DNA from: Saksenaea vasiformis B4078
Lineage: Eukaryota > Mucoromycota > Mucoromycetes > Mucorales > Saksenaeaceae
Length of the DNA stretch: 22,227 nucleotides
Assembly: GCA_000697055.1 (NCBI GenBank)
Contig: JNDT01001775.1
Location: 1-22,227, forward strand
Direction of reading: 5' to 3'
Below, piece by piece: positions 10,089 through 18,978 of the stretch; the stretch's first letter is position 1, and the number at the start of each line of letters is the position of its first letter. Under the pieces are notes generated by a model. That model was not told the origin of the DNA, did not search any database, and saw only the letters and a program-made list of their open reading frames with translations. Both the position numbers and the translations under genes were made by a program.

Positions 10089-11660
10089 CTATGAATTTTG
10101 GCATTCTTTACTAGGAAGTTTACCTTCTGTCCAACCTGGTCCACAAGTGCAGAATGTCTTGGTCAATTCGCTTACTTCCACTGAAATTCGATCCACTTCT
10201 TGTTTTACCACACTAGTCATGAACTCCGTTTTGCGATAATTATCTAGTGTGTCTTGTAGATCCCGTGGTAGCGATGTATAGAGCATTCTCGGTGATCCCA
10301 GGACAAAAAGAGTAGCAAAGGCAGCATGATGATCAACTTCACTCGTTGTCTTCCCTGCCGGATACAGTGCGTCGAGTACGATGGGGTACAGTGGCGATCG
10401 CATTGTGTCTTCTAATAAATGATCTATGTATTTTTTGGTCTGCTCTGCAGAGGATGTTGCTTTGAACGATTGGAAAGACTGGTTGGCCAAAATAGCCGTA
10501 TACTCTGCTGGTACGTTGCGCAGTACAAGCTTTACGACATGATCCAACGTTCTTGGCTTTTCCATCCACATATTCTCAGGGATCCTTTTACAGAAGCTCT
10601 GCGCTAATGTGGACCAGTTCAAGTCAGGGCTTGATCCAACCTTGGTATCTGTATCGTCCTGCTGCTGTTGTTTACCAGGCTTTACTTTGCAAAGACTAAT
10701 GGGAGGTCGCTCGGCATCGTAGCTCAGCAAGAAGTAACCTCGTGGACGGCCTGTTTCCTTGTCAAGCGGTTTCATCGACTCGTATAGTGTCTCGATTGAA
10801 CACCAGTAACTTGGATATTTATATCGTGCCGTGTCCAAAACCAATGCCATCTGCGTTGCAGGGTTGTATGCTCCGATGGGTGAAAAATGGCCATCGCCTG
10901 TCTGACCCAATGTCTTCCGGGAAAACGATATAACCATGAATTGATTTGACTTTTCTGTCACACACTCTACATCGTGTTTGAATTCTTCAAAGGTGAAGTC
11001 GGTTGAGCGCTTTACTATCACATCACAATGGCACTTGGCGAGACAGGCAAATTTGTCGAATGTAATTCCGTTCTTCTTCATTTCCTCCTTGGAAGAACAA
11101 CATTCCAGTAGTTCGTCTTATGCTCTTACTTAGCTTCCTACTCTTGGCAAGTTAATCCTTCCTTACCTGAATACCAACGCCAATTTCCCTTCCATCGTCG
11201 TTTGGGATCAACCTCCAAAGCGTTAAGCACCATCGCCACTATGTACTCGTCAGCTGGCAGGAAAACGTGAAAATGGGGACATACATGAACTGGGACCACA
11301 ATAGGCTGGTTCGGATTGCGTTGTGAAATTACCCGTGAGTGGAAAGAACCCTTCCGTATGACCCATTTCCATGGCCGATCGAAAAAGTTTTTTTCCTTGT
11401 TGTGAAGAAAAACGAATCAGGCTTGAAGGTAATTCTCTCTGGTAGAAGGTATTTTTGAGATCAGGGCTGGAGTTCGAAAGACCTAGAAGGTCATGTAGGG
11501 ATTTGGTCGTGCTGGAATTGTTCGAAGCGTCTGTCGTCTTTTCTGTGGAAGAAGTAGTTTGGGTCGCTGCATGTCGAAGTAGCAGCCAATTGCTTCGTAA
11601 CCGACCGCTAGACAAACGTATTGAATGTGTAGCCAGTCTTTGTCTATAAATTGATAGCAT
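10089..11660 (-). CDS. PCS: Phytochelatin synthase (491 aa, 3 exons)
   Basis: Exons 11660-11285, 11238-11167 and 11116-10089 are separated by introns of 46 and 50 bp with GT..AG ends; the sum is 1476 nt. The enzyme is a papain-like gamma-glutamylcysteine dipeptidyl transpeptidase that makes (gamma-Glu-Cys)n-Gly from glutathione, activated by Cd, Zn and similar metals. The catalytic triad is visible: Cys121 in EPAYCGPSS, His226 in GDGHFSPIGAY and Asp244 in LVLDTARYKYP. The H-D spacing of 18 equals that of plant enzymes. FYQRELP, GFFPLTGNF and KGNWRWYSDELLECC are also typical. The C-terminal part (about 330-491) is divergent, as usual, and ends with a CTCG pair. ATG 11660 is the first in frame (ACCATGC). 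The first 70 residues precede the core and look like a mitochondrial presequence: basic, Ser/Leu/Arg-rich, no acidic residue up to about 38. Exon ends are certain by frame and homology. Confidence 0.95.
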
Positions 11661-11999
11661 GGTTATATTGCCTTGTTTCCCGAAAGAGGGACTGCCTCGA
11701 AGGAGCGGACACCGGGTGCAAAAATGCTCATCGGAATCTGAATTTGATTGTAGCCTGTGCGGGTCAACGTTGACCCGCACCGCGGCCCAGCCTACTTCTT
11801 TTATGTGCTTCTTTTACATTTAATGGAGCGGTGTTTGGTTCCTGAAGCTTGGCTATGTAAGTTAACCAAAAATCACAGCGTACGAAGGAGATAAAAAAAC
11901 AATCGAAGGAAGAAACTATAACGAAGACATACCAGGAATAAAAGATTAACATTGAGAAATGGGTTCGATATTACCTTGTATAGAGAAATGAGGTAGTGA
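11661..11999. other. Upstream region of phytochelatin synthase
   Basis: No gene is supported here. The open frame continues upstream of ATG 11660 to a GTG near 11780 but has no further ATG, so this is read as 5' untranslated sequence. The region holds the 24-bp palindrome listed separately. A minus-strand frame at 11764-11952 has no support. Confidence 0.55.
11757..11780. promoter_or_regulatory. 24-bp perfect palindrome upstream of PCS
   Basis: The sequence is a perfect inverted repeat of two 12-bp arms with no spacer and core GGGTCAACGTTGACCC, extended on each side by GTGC/GCAC. Its near edge lies 97 bp upstream of the phytochelatin synthase ATG. A perfect two-fold site of this length in AT-rich DNA suggests binding by a dimeric regulator. 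The TCAACGTTGA centre does not match a metal-response site I can name. Function is inferred from position and symmetry only. Confidence 0.55.
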
Positions 12000-12287
12000 T
12001 TATTTGTTCTCGATCAAATGTACGTAGCTAGTGGTAAACTGATTGACTGAAAACGATATGGAAATCTGATGGTGAAGTTTATACAAAGAAATGCCAACAA
12101 CATCGGCATCTATCGTCTGAACACATTTCTTAGGAGGCATAGATTGCCCAACTGCACATCCACCGAAACCGCTAAATCTTATTGATTTCCGAACCGGCAA
12201 ATCAACATGACCCTTTACGCCCGGGGTTGGTATGAATTTTAATGCAAGAGGTTTTTGGAGAGCGTACGTTACTTCCCGTGGTAGAAA
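12000..12287 (-). CDS. Possible coding exon or gene remnant, unrecognised
   Basis: The minus-strand frame is open for 95 codons after a TGA at 12290-12288 and ends with TAA at 12002-12000. The peptide looks protein-like, with mixed composition and segments such as KFIPTPGVKGHVDLPV, RFSGFGGCAVGQ and TIDADVVGISLY, and little low complexity. There is no ATG near the front; the first is internal (MPPKK). No acceptor site or upstream exon joins it in frame. An in-frame ATG upstream (MRIVPVQMLWL) is followed directly by the TGA. It could be a 3' exon with an unseen first exon, or a pseudogene with a nonsense codon. I do not recognise the family. Confidence 0.35.
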   Translation of the reverse strand, partial: FLPREVTYALQKPLALKFIPTPGVKGHVDLPVRKSIRFSGFGGCAVGQSMPPKKCVQTIDADVVGISLYKLHHQISISFSVNQFTTSYVHLIENK

Positions 12288-12656
12288 TCAAAGCCAAAGC
12301 ATCTGAACTGGAACGATGCGCATAAAAGATGCATCGATTCTCCTTTCTGTGTCTCTAAATTGTTTAATTTGTTCGCATGATTGATGATTGTTAGAATTCA
12401 CTCTCTCCGTCACCGTTTAGAACAAATTGCTCACAATCTTAAAATAAACGGTACAGAAAGAATATAAAGTATACTTGGCGACAGATGGATAGAGTAACTA
12501 CCAAGTTAAGAAGAGCATCGTTCTGTGACTGATTTCGTATACAACATGCGAAAGTGGAACTGAAGGCAAACGTCAACTACTGTAGGTTCTTTGTGACCGC
12601 ACTCTAGTGGCTACACAAATATCTCGATCATTTCGCGCTTCTATCAAAGAGATACA
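12288..12656. other. Promoter region of the HP1-like gene
   Basis: No gene is seen on either strand. It carries the upstream region of the plus-strand gene starting at 12657, whose ATG sits in GATACAATG. AT-rich motifs occur around 12440-12475, but no clear TATA box can be assigned. Confidence 0.5.
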
Positions 12657-14654
12657 ATGTATTCTAGTTCTGAGGGGGAGGAGTATGAAGTCGAAGCCAT
12701 ATTAGGGCATCGACGTATGAAGGGAAGGGTAAGAACGTAATCTCTTTTTCGACACGAATGGTTCTAATATTACATTCAGGGTAACAAATTGCAGTACCAT
12801 ATCAAGTGGAAGGGATACGACTCCGATGAAAATACCTGGGAAAAAGAAGACAATGTGTACGAGTGAACATGGGCAATGAAGATACTGAATGAATACATTT
12901 ATTGTTCCTGTAGTTCCGCTGATATCTTGGTTGACGAGTACTGGGCGAAACACGGTGGAGCTGCTGCCTTGGCGGAAGCGAGAATGCCGAAATCTCAAAA
13001 ACCTGTACCAAAGAAGAGAGGAAGATCTCCTTCTAAATCCATGAAACAGCAAGACTTGACTTCTGCTCCTGCTCACAAAGCGTTAGTGGTTAACGAAGCT
13101 CAAAGCCAAGAGTGGGATGAAATAAACACAGAAAGTGTGACAGAGGATTCTCAAGGAAGACTAGAAAGAAATGAAATTGCAGCTCAAGCACAAGAAGGTG
13201 TGGATATTGATAACATTCAATTGATATCATCCGGGGCGGGATCGGAACGCCCCATCCATTCTTCATCGCTATCCGCTGAGAACGATCTTACCGATGAGCA
13301 AAGTCTGGTGGAAAGCTTTGAACAATCTTCAGATAGGATGCCAGAGGAAGATGTGAGAAATTCCAGTCAGACGCCGACGGAGCAACAGCAAGAAAAGCAA
13401 GGTAGATACAATCAGAAAATCGTCGAACTACAAAGGGAAGACATTGATAACGTGAAATAGTAGCGACCAATCAGGAGAGTACTATTATCTCAGACGCCGT
13501 GGATACTTTCCAAGAGGGTACCCAAACAGAACCGGAAGACTGGGAAAAGGTCGAAACCGTTACAAAATCAGATGGCTATCAAGAAGGACATCCCAAAGGT
13601 GTGGAGGAATCGCCAGATGAAACAGTCGATCAGGATGAAGCGTCTGAACCAGCAATCTCCGATATTCAGGAAGTGGTAGACGTTCAAGCTGTTGACGATC
13701 AGGAGCTTCTAGATGTGGAAACTGACGAAGTTGCCGTGGGTGGATATGAAATAAGCAGTTCTGAGAAGTCAACTGAACGCCAAGACGACTCCGCTGACAA
13801 AGAGGAACTACGAATTAGCGCGGCCGATAGCGAATATAGCAGACAGCCTGCGACTGCGCATAGCGAATCAATTACAGGAACAACAGCTCATGACGAGCAA
13901 CTTACCCTAGCAGAAGTAGATGGCTCTGAGGAAGCAGCGAATGATTATATTAGCCTAGAGACGGTCAATCCTTCAAATAAGGAAGAGCAAGAGGATATAA
14001 CTCTGGTGCCGTCGTCTGAACTCACTAGCTTGTCTTCGAAGCGGGTTTTAGGGGAAGATGATACTGAGGACGCCCGGGCAAAACGGGCAAAACTCCTGGA
14101 ACTGGACAAAGAGCATGTTCAAAGTCCAGAAGAGGAAAGCAACGAAGAAGTTACTACAATGTCTCAACCTGAATCATCAACCGGTTTTGATAGCAGCAAA
14201 GACACAGTTCCTGGTATGGATGATTTCGAGGATGATTTCATGGAATTGCCTGAACCGGAGAGCACGATATCACCAGAAGATAAACTTGATTCGGAAGAGG
14301 TTATCTTTGATCCTAATTATCCAAATGATGAAGCACTCGATTGGAACGAAGCTTTGGAATCCGTAGTCCTGGTGGTAAGAAGGCCAAGTCTTTCGGGAGA
14401 AATACATGCAGTTGTAAGATGGTAAGGCTTTTCGTGCCTCCATGCGATATCCATACTTAACACGCGAACAGGAAAGAAAGCGGTATCTTGTCGATGCATC
14501 CGACGATGTTACTGCATAAGAAATGTCCTAGACATGTAAGGATATATAGGATATCTACTTTATAGTTAATGCTTCTTTTTAGCTAATTCGGTTTTATGAA
14601 AATCGACTGAGGTTCCAGAAGTTCCCGGATGACGCCTCGGTGGATGTTACCTAA
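12657..14654 (+). CDS. HP1-like chromodomain + chromoshadow protein (568 aa)
   Basis: I assembled six exons: 12657-12728, 12780-12862, 12914-13401, 13494-14421, 14472-14535 and 14583-14654 (sum 1707 nt, frame kept). An N-terminal chromodomain spans residues 8-66. Its methyl-lysine cage aromatics are visible as Tyr10 (EYEVEAIL), Trp34 and Tyr37 (KWKGYDSDENTWE), ending DEYWAKHGG. A basic cluster KKRGR follows at 85-89. A roughly 400-residue acidic, low-complexity linker comes next, with a bipartite nuclear-signal-like KR/KRAK at 397-414. A chromoshadow domain closes the protein at about 498-556 (HAVVRWKESGILSMHPT, LHKKCPRHLIRFYENRLRF). This is the HP1/Swi6 layout: it would bind H3K9-methylated nucleosomes, dimerise through the shadow domain and recruit partners. 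HP1 linkers are usually far shorter. The exon 3/4 junction (donor GTAGAT, 92-bp intron) is the least certain; the other junctions are backed by domain continuity. Confidence 0.9.
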
Positions 14655-14670
14655 ATATGTAGGAACTGCT

Positions 14671-14946
14671 TTACAGAACTGGTCGCCAGAATAATGTGGT
14701 CTGAGGCATTTTCCTACCGTTTACATCCATAATACAATGCAAGCTGCCTTCAAAAGTGTACATAACTCCTTTATTAGCAGATGATTTACAAATATATTCC
14801 ATCCATTGAACATAGCTATATCGTAATGACTCTTCCATCGCACTGCGTCTCTCAGGTTGTCCAGCTATACGCTGTTTAAGTCGACTAATTATTTCTTCAA
14901 GAAGAAGGTGAAAAGGGGACTCTCGATAGACTGAAGTACATGCCAC
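14671..14946 (-). CDS. Candidate terminal exon, unrecognised protein
   Basis: A minus-strand open frame of 91 codons ends with TAA at 14671, converging on the HP1-like gene 17 bp away. The peptide is protein-like: an amphipathic helix (LLEEIISRLKQRIAGQPERR), then YSYVQWMEYICKSS and TFEGSLHCIMDVNGRK. The first ATG falls within CCGTGTGGCATG. A branch-like TACTAAT and a pyrimidine tract precede TACTTCAG|TC, so the true gene may be spliced to an exon near 14990-15115. That region has a hydrophobic frame (IFVFFVLSGW) and an acceptor CCTTGCAG. I could not find a donor in the matching phase. The duplicated segment begins about 170 bp away, so its 5' part may have been lost. Confidence 0.4.
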   Translation of the reverse strand: MACTSVYRESPFHLLLEEIISRLKQRIAGQPERRSAMEESLRYSYVQWMEYICKSSANKGVMYTFEGSLHCIMDVNGRKMPQTTLFWRPVL

Positions 14947-15300
14947 ACGGGGAAGAAGGAAAGAATGATTAGTAAGAAAGCGACAGTCAAGTCATGGCTC
15001 TGTCCTTGCTTCCACCTGTAATTTCGCATCCAAATTGTATAATGGCGACGTGCGCGCCAACCAGACAAGACAAAAAATACAAAGATGCATGCTACATACT
15101 GCAAGGAACGAGGTCAAGTGTTTGATGATATTCTACTGCAATGAACGAGTGCTATTGATAGAAACTGTCTTCAAACCACATCTATATATGCACCTAATCT
15201 GACTGACCAGACAATTTAGGTAATAGGCGAGCAGTTACCCACATCCGATTTTATACGAAACTTTATTATGGAGCAACTACTCCTGTGTACAATAGCACGA

Positions 15301-16131
15301 CTACATCTGGTGACGAACTATCTTTAACGAATCGATTCCGTCCTCTTTCGTGTACAGCTTGTACAACTGGATTTTACTTCCTCCTGATCGGATGACGCGA
15401 TAGGTAACTTCGGTGCAGTCAAAGTCAGAGACGAAACCATATGTAGAACCAGGATCTCGACTGTCGTTTACTTCCTGAACGTTCTCGTTAATCTTCTCGC
15501 AATCCTCTCTGTTATAATCAGTTCCACAAGGGAAGGTGCCGCCTTTATCTTCGTTTCCGTCGTCACCCTCATTGTCCCAATCCATTTCATATAAGGTATA
15601 CTTCAGTTTATCGATAATATCCTTTTCATCTTCCTCTCTCATGGAGTAGATTATCAGCTCAAACATATGTATAGCTGGGCACCCGCGAATGTACAGCGCA
15701 ATTGAAGAAAAATCATGGTTTGCCATACTACACAAATTGGCCCGTTCAAAAAAACCTTCAAAGCTGTACTCTGCTCGTTTTGGTATAACTCTCTTAGATA
15801 ACACGATCTTGCTCTCAAAAGTCTCGTTGCGCAGAATGTCAATGGCTTCATACTGAATATAATATAACAGAAGCTTGCTACTGGGGGCGGAAATAACCTG
15901 CAGCGGTTGGCATTCCTCAGTCCAATCCACCTCGTAAAGCGCAAATCGTATCTTCTCAAGCAGTTCGTCTTCGTCTGACTTTGCTATGAAGAAGGTGATC
16001 AATTCGAAAAGTGCAAGAGTTTTCCGAGCCTCTGAATGTAGAATGATCGATTGCTCTACATGTTTCGATAAGTCCACTTTTCGTTTAAAGAGTTTCTCAA
16101 TAGTAAAGTGAGGTCTATCTCGGTAGTGCAT
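15301..16131 (-). CDS. Two-repeat unknown protein, paralogue A (276 aa)
   Basis: A single open frame runs from ATG 16131 (MHYRDRPHFTIEKLF) to TAG just after SLKIVRHQM. I do not recognise the family. The protein holds two diverged repeats. Repeat 1 (about 9-101) has FELI at 42 and FALYEVDW ending at 70. Repeat 2 (about 122-272) has FELI at 157 and YTLYEMDW ending at 185. These 29-residue blocks align without gaps with 12 identities. Each block is preceded by an (F/Y)x(I/F)E..F and S-I-(I/A)-L element, and followed by SKLLLYYIQYE..DILR or SKIQLYKLYT..GIDSLKIV. Repeat 2 carries an acidic, Gly/Asn-rich insertion at 186-235. There is no signal peptide or membrane segment, so a cytosolic or nuclear location is inferred. 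Its partner at 17438-18328 is 48/61 identical over the first 61 residues. It may be a protein-interaction module; function is unknown. Confidence 0.8.
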   Translation of the reverse strand: MHYRDRPHFTIEKLFKRKVDLSKHVEQSIILHSEARKTLALFELITFFIAKSDEDELLEKIRFALYEVDWTEECQPLQVISAPSSKLLLYYIQYEAIDILRNETFESKIVLSKRVIPKRAEYSFEGFFERANLCSMANHDFSSIALYIRGCPAIHMFELIIYSMREEDEKDIIDKLKYTLYEMDWDNEGDDGNEDKGGTFPCGTDYNREDCEKINENVQEVNDSRDPGSTYGFVSDFDCTEVTYRVIRSGGSKIQLYKLYTKEDGIDSLKIVRHQM

Positions 16132-16779
16132 CGTTGTATTTTAGAGAAAAAGCGATATGAAAGAAACAGCCGCAGTGGATCGTCGGTTTAATCATGTTAT
16201 TTTTGTTTGTGCTACCGAGCATCCATATTCGTGTGTGCCACCTTTTACGGACTTGGCAGTGCGTACAACTACAGTATGCATCGTTTCGTGTTTCGCCAAC
16301 GCACTACCAGGATTTGTCTGTTAAGGTAAGATATCTAGTTCGCAAACAAGGTTCTATGTCTGTTTCTGACATCATTATTCTTTTGTTATAGTTAAGCTTG
16401 CATCAATGGATGTCAATACGTGAAGTTCGGAATGGTTAAACAGACACGATGTAGACATGCTATTGTTATCAAACGATTACAGACAATAGACTGCCCGAGT
16501 AAGTAAAATTGATATAAGCACAGGAAGGTGATGGAGATGTTTTGATGGTAGTCATTTTAAACATAGCAACTATCGTATCTAGAGAATGCTTGTCAGTTTT
16601 TGAATGACAGAAACTGTTGAGGGAACCTTCATTCAAAGGTTTTCACTAATATGTCTGAAATATTATATGCTGAACATCACCTAAAACCGTGGTAGCAGGG
16701 ACGGGTCCTTAACAAGTTCTTACGTGTTAGAGATACTAATTTACATCATCATTGCTTTGTGTCACTTTAAAATATTCGC
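16132..16779. other. Upstream region of paralogue A
   Basis: This is the homologue of 18329-18978, lying between the start of paralogue A and the decayed exon. Shared blocks include AAGTTCGGAATGG (near 16422 and 18600) and TTCATTCAAA-like pieces. It is stop-rich and probably holds the promoter. No other gene is visible. Confidence 0.55.
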
Positions 16780-16946
16780 CATCCTTCCTTTGGCCTCCTA
16801 CTGTCTACGCTGCTGTACCGTTCTCTACTTGTTGCAATTACGCACCTTTACAAGATACTGTATCTGCAAAACTTTGTGACATGGTGCGAGTTCCTAATCA
16901 GTAGAGAGGCTGCTACTCCACTGACTTCGGCTATTTGGAGAAATTC
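16780..16946 (-). pseudogene. Decayed copy of the last exon of the 18979-19635 gene
   Basis: The minus strand reads EFLQIAEVSGVAASLLIRNS, aligning with EFLRLPEAVGAVTALLIRKS of the intact gene. It then loses frame and meets TAA shortly after, although nucleotide similarity continues to the AGGAGGCCAAAGGAAGG tail. No first exons exist upstream of it. Homology begins at the exon boundary, so the copy was born truncated as a passenger of the tandem duplication and then decayed. Confidence 0.75.
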
Positions 16947-17314
16947 GCTGAAGAGTATTTCCTAATATGCCAAAACTTAAGGCAGAAATATACTTGTCCG
17001 TATTTTGAAAAGGCGACCTTCGTGGCACAGTTGAAATATGTAGATATGTCTGATATACAACTGAAAAAGTATTGAAAAACGTAGTGCTGGTTATCTAACG
17101 AAATCGAACCTGATAAGTTCGTGAGACTCAGTGCACCGTTTATTCTTGTGAATAGAACGAGGAACTAGGTTTACTAACAACGCCTCTAGATAACCGAATT
17201 CAGCGGAGTGATGTGCGATGCGCATGTTAGGCACTGTTGTATAGCATCGATTGTTTGGACAGAACAAAAACCGTCTTCATTACCAAATCCGGCGTCCTTA
17301 TCGTTTCCTAGCGT
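16947..17314. other. Unique spacer between duplication units
   Basis: Unrelated to the sequence flanking unit A on its left. It contains a short inverted pair, GGTTATCT (about 17089) and AGATAACC (about 17188). A 63-codon minus-strand frame at 17186-17377 has no family and crosses the unit edge. I see no supported gene. Confidence 0.5.
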
Positions 17315-17437
17315 CGCTGTTGATGATAGTTTACTGTGATGAACAGGTGCTATCAACACTGGAGGAACTGTCTTCAAGCTACATCCATATATGCTGCTAA
17401 TCTGATTGATTGGACAGATTATCTAGTGGAAGATCAA

Positions 17438-18328
17438 CTAACTATGTCCACTTACACCAGAGTTTATTATACAGCAATGCTGTTTATCTACATTACAATT
17501 ACATTGGTGACGAACTATTTTTAAAGAGTCGATTCCATCCTCCTGCGTGTACAGCTTGTATAATTGCAGTCTGCTTTCTCCTGCTCGAATCGTGCGATGT
17601 GTAACTTTAGTGCAGTCAAAAGCAAAGACAAAATTAGAGGTAGAACCAGGGTTGGTACTGCCGTTTACTTCCTGAACTTTCCTTTTCGTCTCCTCCTTGT
17701 CTCCTCCGTTATAATCAATCCCGAAATCAAAAGTACCGTCACTAGTTTCTTGTACATCTTTGCCCTCATTGTCCCAGTCCATTTCATATAATGTGTACTT
17801 CAGTTTATCAACAATATCCTTTTCGTCTTCGTCTCTCAAGTTGTAAATTATCAGCTCAAACAGATGTATCGCCGGGCACTCACGGATATATAGTGCAATT
17901 GCATCACCATTAGGATATACCATACTAGACAAACGGTCGCCGTCAAAGAGTCCTTCGAAGCTGCACTCTGCTCGCATTGATATAACGCTTCTAGGCGACC
18001 GGATCTTGCCCTCAAAATTCTCGTCGCGCAGCATTTCCAGGGCATCGTATTGAATATTATATAGCAGGATCTTGCTGTCGCACGTAGAAATAACCTGAGG
18101 TGGTTGGCATTCCTCAGTCCAGTCCATCTCGTAAAGCGCAACCCGTATCTCCTCAAATAGCTCATCTTCGTCCGAGTTTGTTGTGAAAAAGGTGATCAAT
18201 TCGAAAAGCGGAAGATTTTTCCGAGTCTCTGAGTGTAGAATAATCGATTGCTCTACATATTTCGATAACTCCACTTTTCCTTTAAAGAGTTCTTCGATAG
18301 TAAAGTGAGGTCTATCCCGGTAACGCAT
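17438..18328 (-). CDS. Two-repeat unknown protein, paralogue B (296 aa)
   Basis: A single open frame from ATG 18328 (MRYRDRPHFTIEELF), paralogous to the gene at 15301-16131 with the same two-repeat architecture. Repeat 1 has FELI..FTTNSDEDEL..VALYEMDW; repeat 2 has FELI..LRDEDEKDIVDKLKYTLYEMDW. It also has the acidic insertion and the closing SRLQLYKLYT..GIDSLKIV block. Where paralogue A ends CACCAGATGTAG, this copy reads CACCAATGTAA. One base is missing, so the stop is bypassed and about 20 extra residues (cysteine-containing, unlike the rest) are added. Both copies keep full open frames while their flanks have diverged, so both are probably functional. The family and function are not recognised. 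Confidence 0.8.
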   Translation of the reverse strand: MRYRDRPHFTIEELFKGKVELSKYVEQSIILHSETRKNLPLFELITFFTTNSDEDELFEEIRVALYEMDWTEECQPPQVISTCDSKILLYNIQYDALEMLRDENFEGKIRSPRSVISMRAECSFEGLFDGDRLSSMVYPNGDAIALYIRECPAIHLFELIIYNLRDEDEKDIVDKLKYTLYEMDWDNEGKDVQETSDGTFDFGIDYNGGDKEETKRKVQEVNGSTNPGSTSNFVFAFDCTKVTHRTIRAGESRLQLYKLYTQEDGIDSLKIVRHQCNCNVDKQHCCIINSGVSGHS

Positions 18329-18978
18329 TATCGTGTTTTGGGAAAAGCGAAAAGGAAGGAAAGCACTGGGACGTTTATTTACTCATATTACTCCGATTTG
18401 TGTTACTGAACATCGACATCCATATGTGTCACTTTTTACGAACGCGATAGCGCGTACAGATAGTGCATTATTTCATGCTTCGTCAGCAAACTATCAAATC
18501 TTGTTCGTTAAGGGAGGCGTTTAGGTTGCAAATAATGGTCTTCTGATGTTCTTATTCTTTCATCATAATTAAGACAGTGCTGAAGAACGTCAGCGCGCGA
18601 AGTTCGGAATGGGTCAACAGACATGATGGAGGTATGCTACTATTATCAAACCGTTACATGTAACGGACTATTCGAGTAAGTGGAATTTGTATAAATGCTG
18701 GAAGGTTGCTGAAACGCTTCGATGGTAAACATCCTAAAGTCGACAACTGTCGTACCTAGAGAATACTTGCTAATCTGTAGACGCTGGAAACTGTTGAAGT
18801 GTCCTTTATTCAAAAGATTTTACTACATATATCTGAGATCTTCTACGCTAAATTTTACCTAGAAGCGCGGTACCAGTGATGGCTCCTAGTAAGCTTTTGA
18901 ATATCTTTGAGACACTGGCTGGTACCGTTGGCCTTTTTACACCATTTTAAAATATTCGCCAAGGTGTGCTGCCTGACT
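18329..18978. other. Upstream region of paralogue B
   Basis: About 650 bp between paralogue B and the end of the next minus-strand gene, matching 16132-16779. It contains a perfect 16-bp palindrome CCGTTACATGTAACGG at 18651-18666 that is not preserved in unit A. No other gene is seen. Confidence 0.55.

Larger units (their letters stand above)
15115..16946. repeat. Tandem segmental duplication, unit A (1.83 kb)
   Basis: Unit A aligns colinearly with 17315-19146. Homology covers the 3' flank, the whole coding sequence of the two-repeat protein, its roughly 650-bp upstream region, and the last exon of the neighbouring gene. It begins near GTTTGATGATA and stops near GGAGAAATTC on the plus strand. 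About 370 bp of unrelated sequence separates the units. The coding part is best conserved, which suggests selection after duplication. Confidence 0.88.

Noticed and set aside
11661..11780. N-terminal extension of phytochelatin synthase to a GTG near 11780
   Set aside because: Non-ATG starts are not expected here, and ATG 11660 has a good context. The extension would also encode the palindrome.
13351..13493. Alternative HP1-like intron 3 with donor GTGAGA at 13351
   Set aside because: It does not join the chosen exon 4 acceptor in phase. The GTAGAT donor at 13402 does, though cDNA could overturn this.
16415..16440. 5S rRNA-like AAGTTCGGAATGG motif in both duplication units
   Set aside because: The surrounding sequence does not fit 5S rRNA, and the motif is simply part of the duplicated flank.
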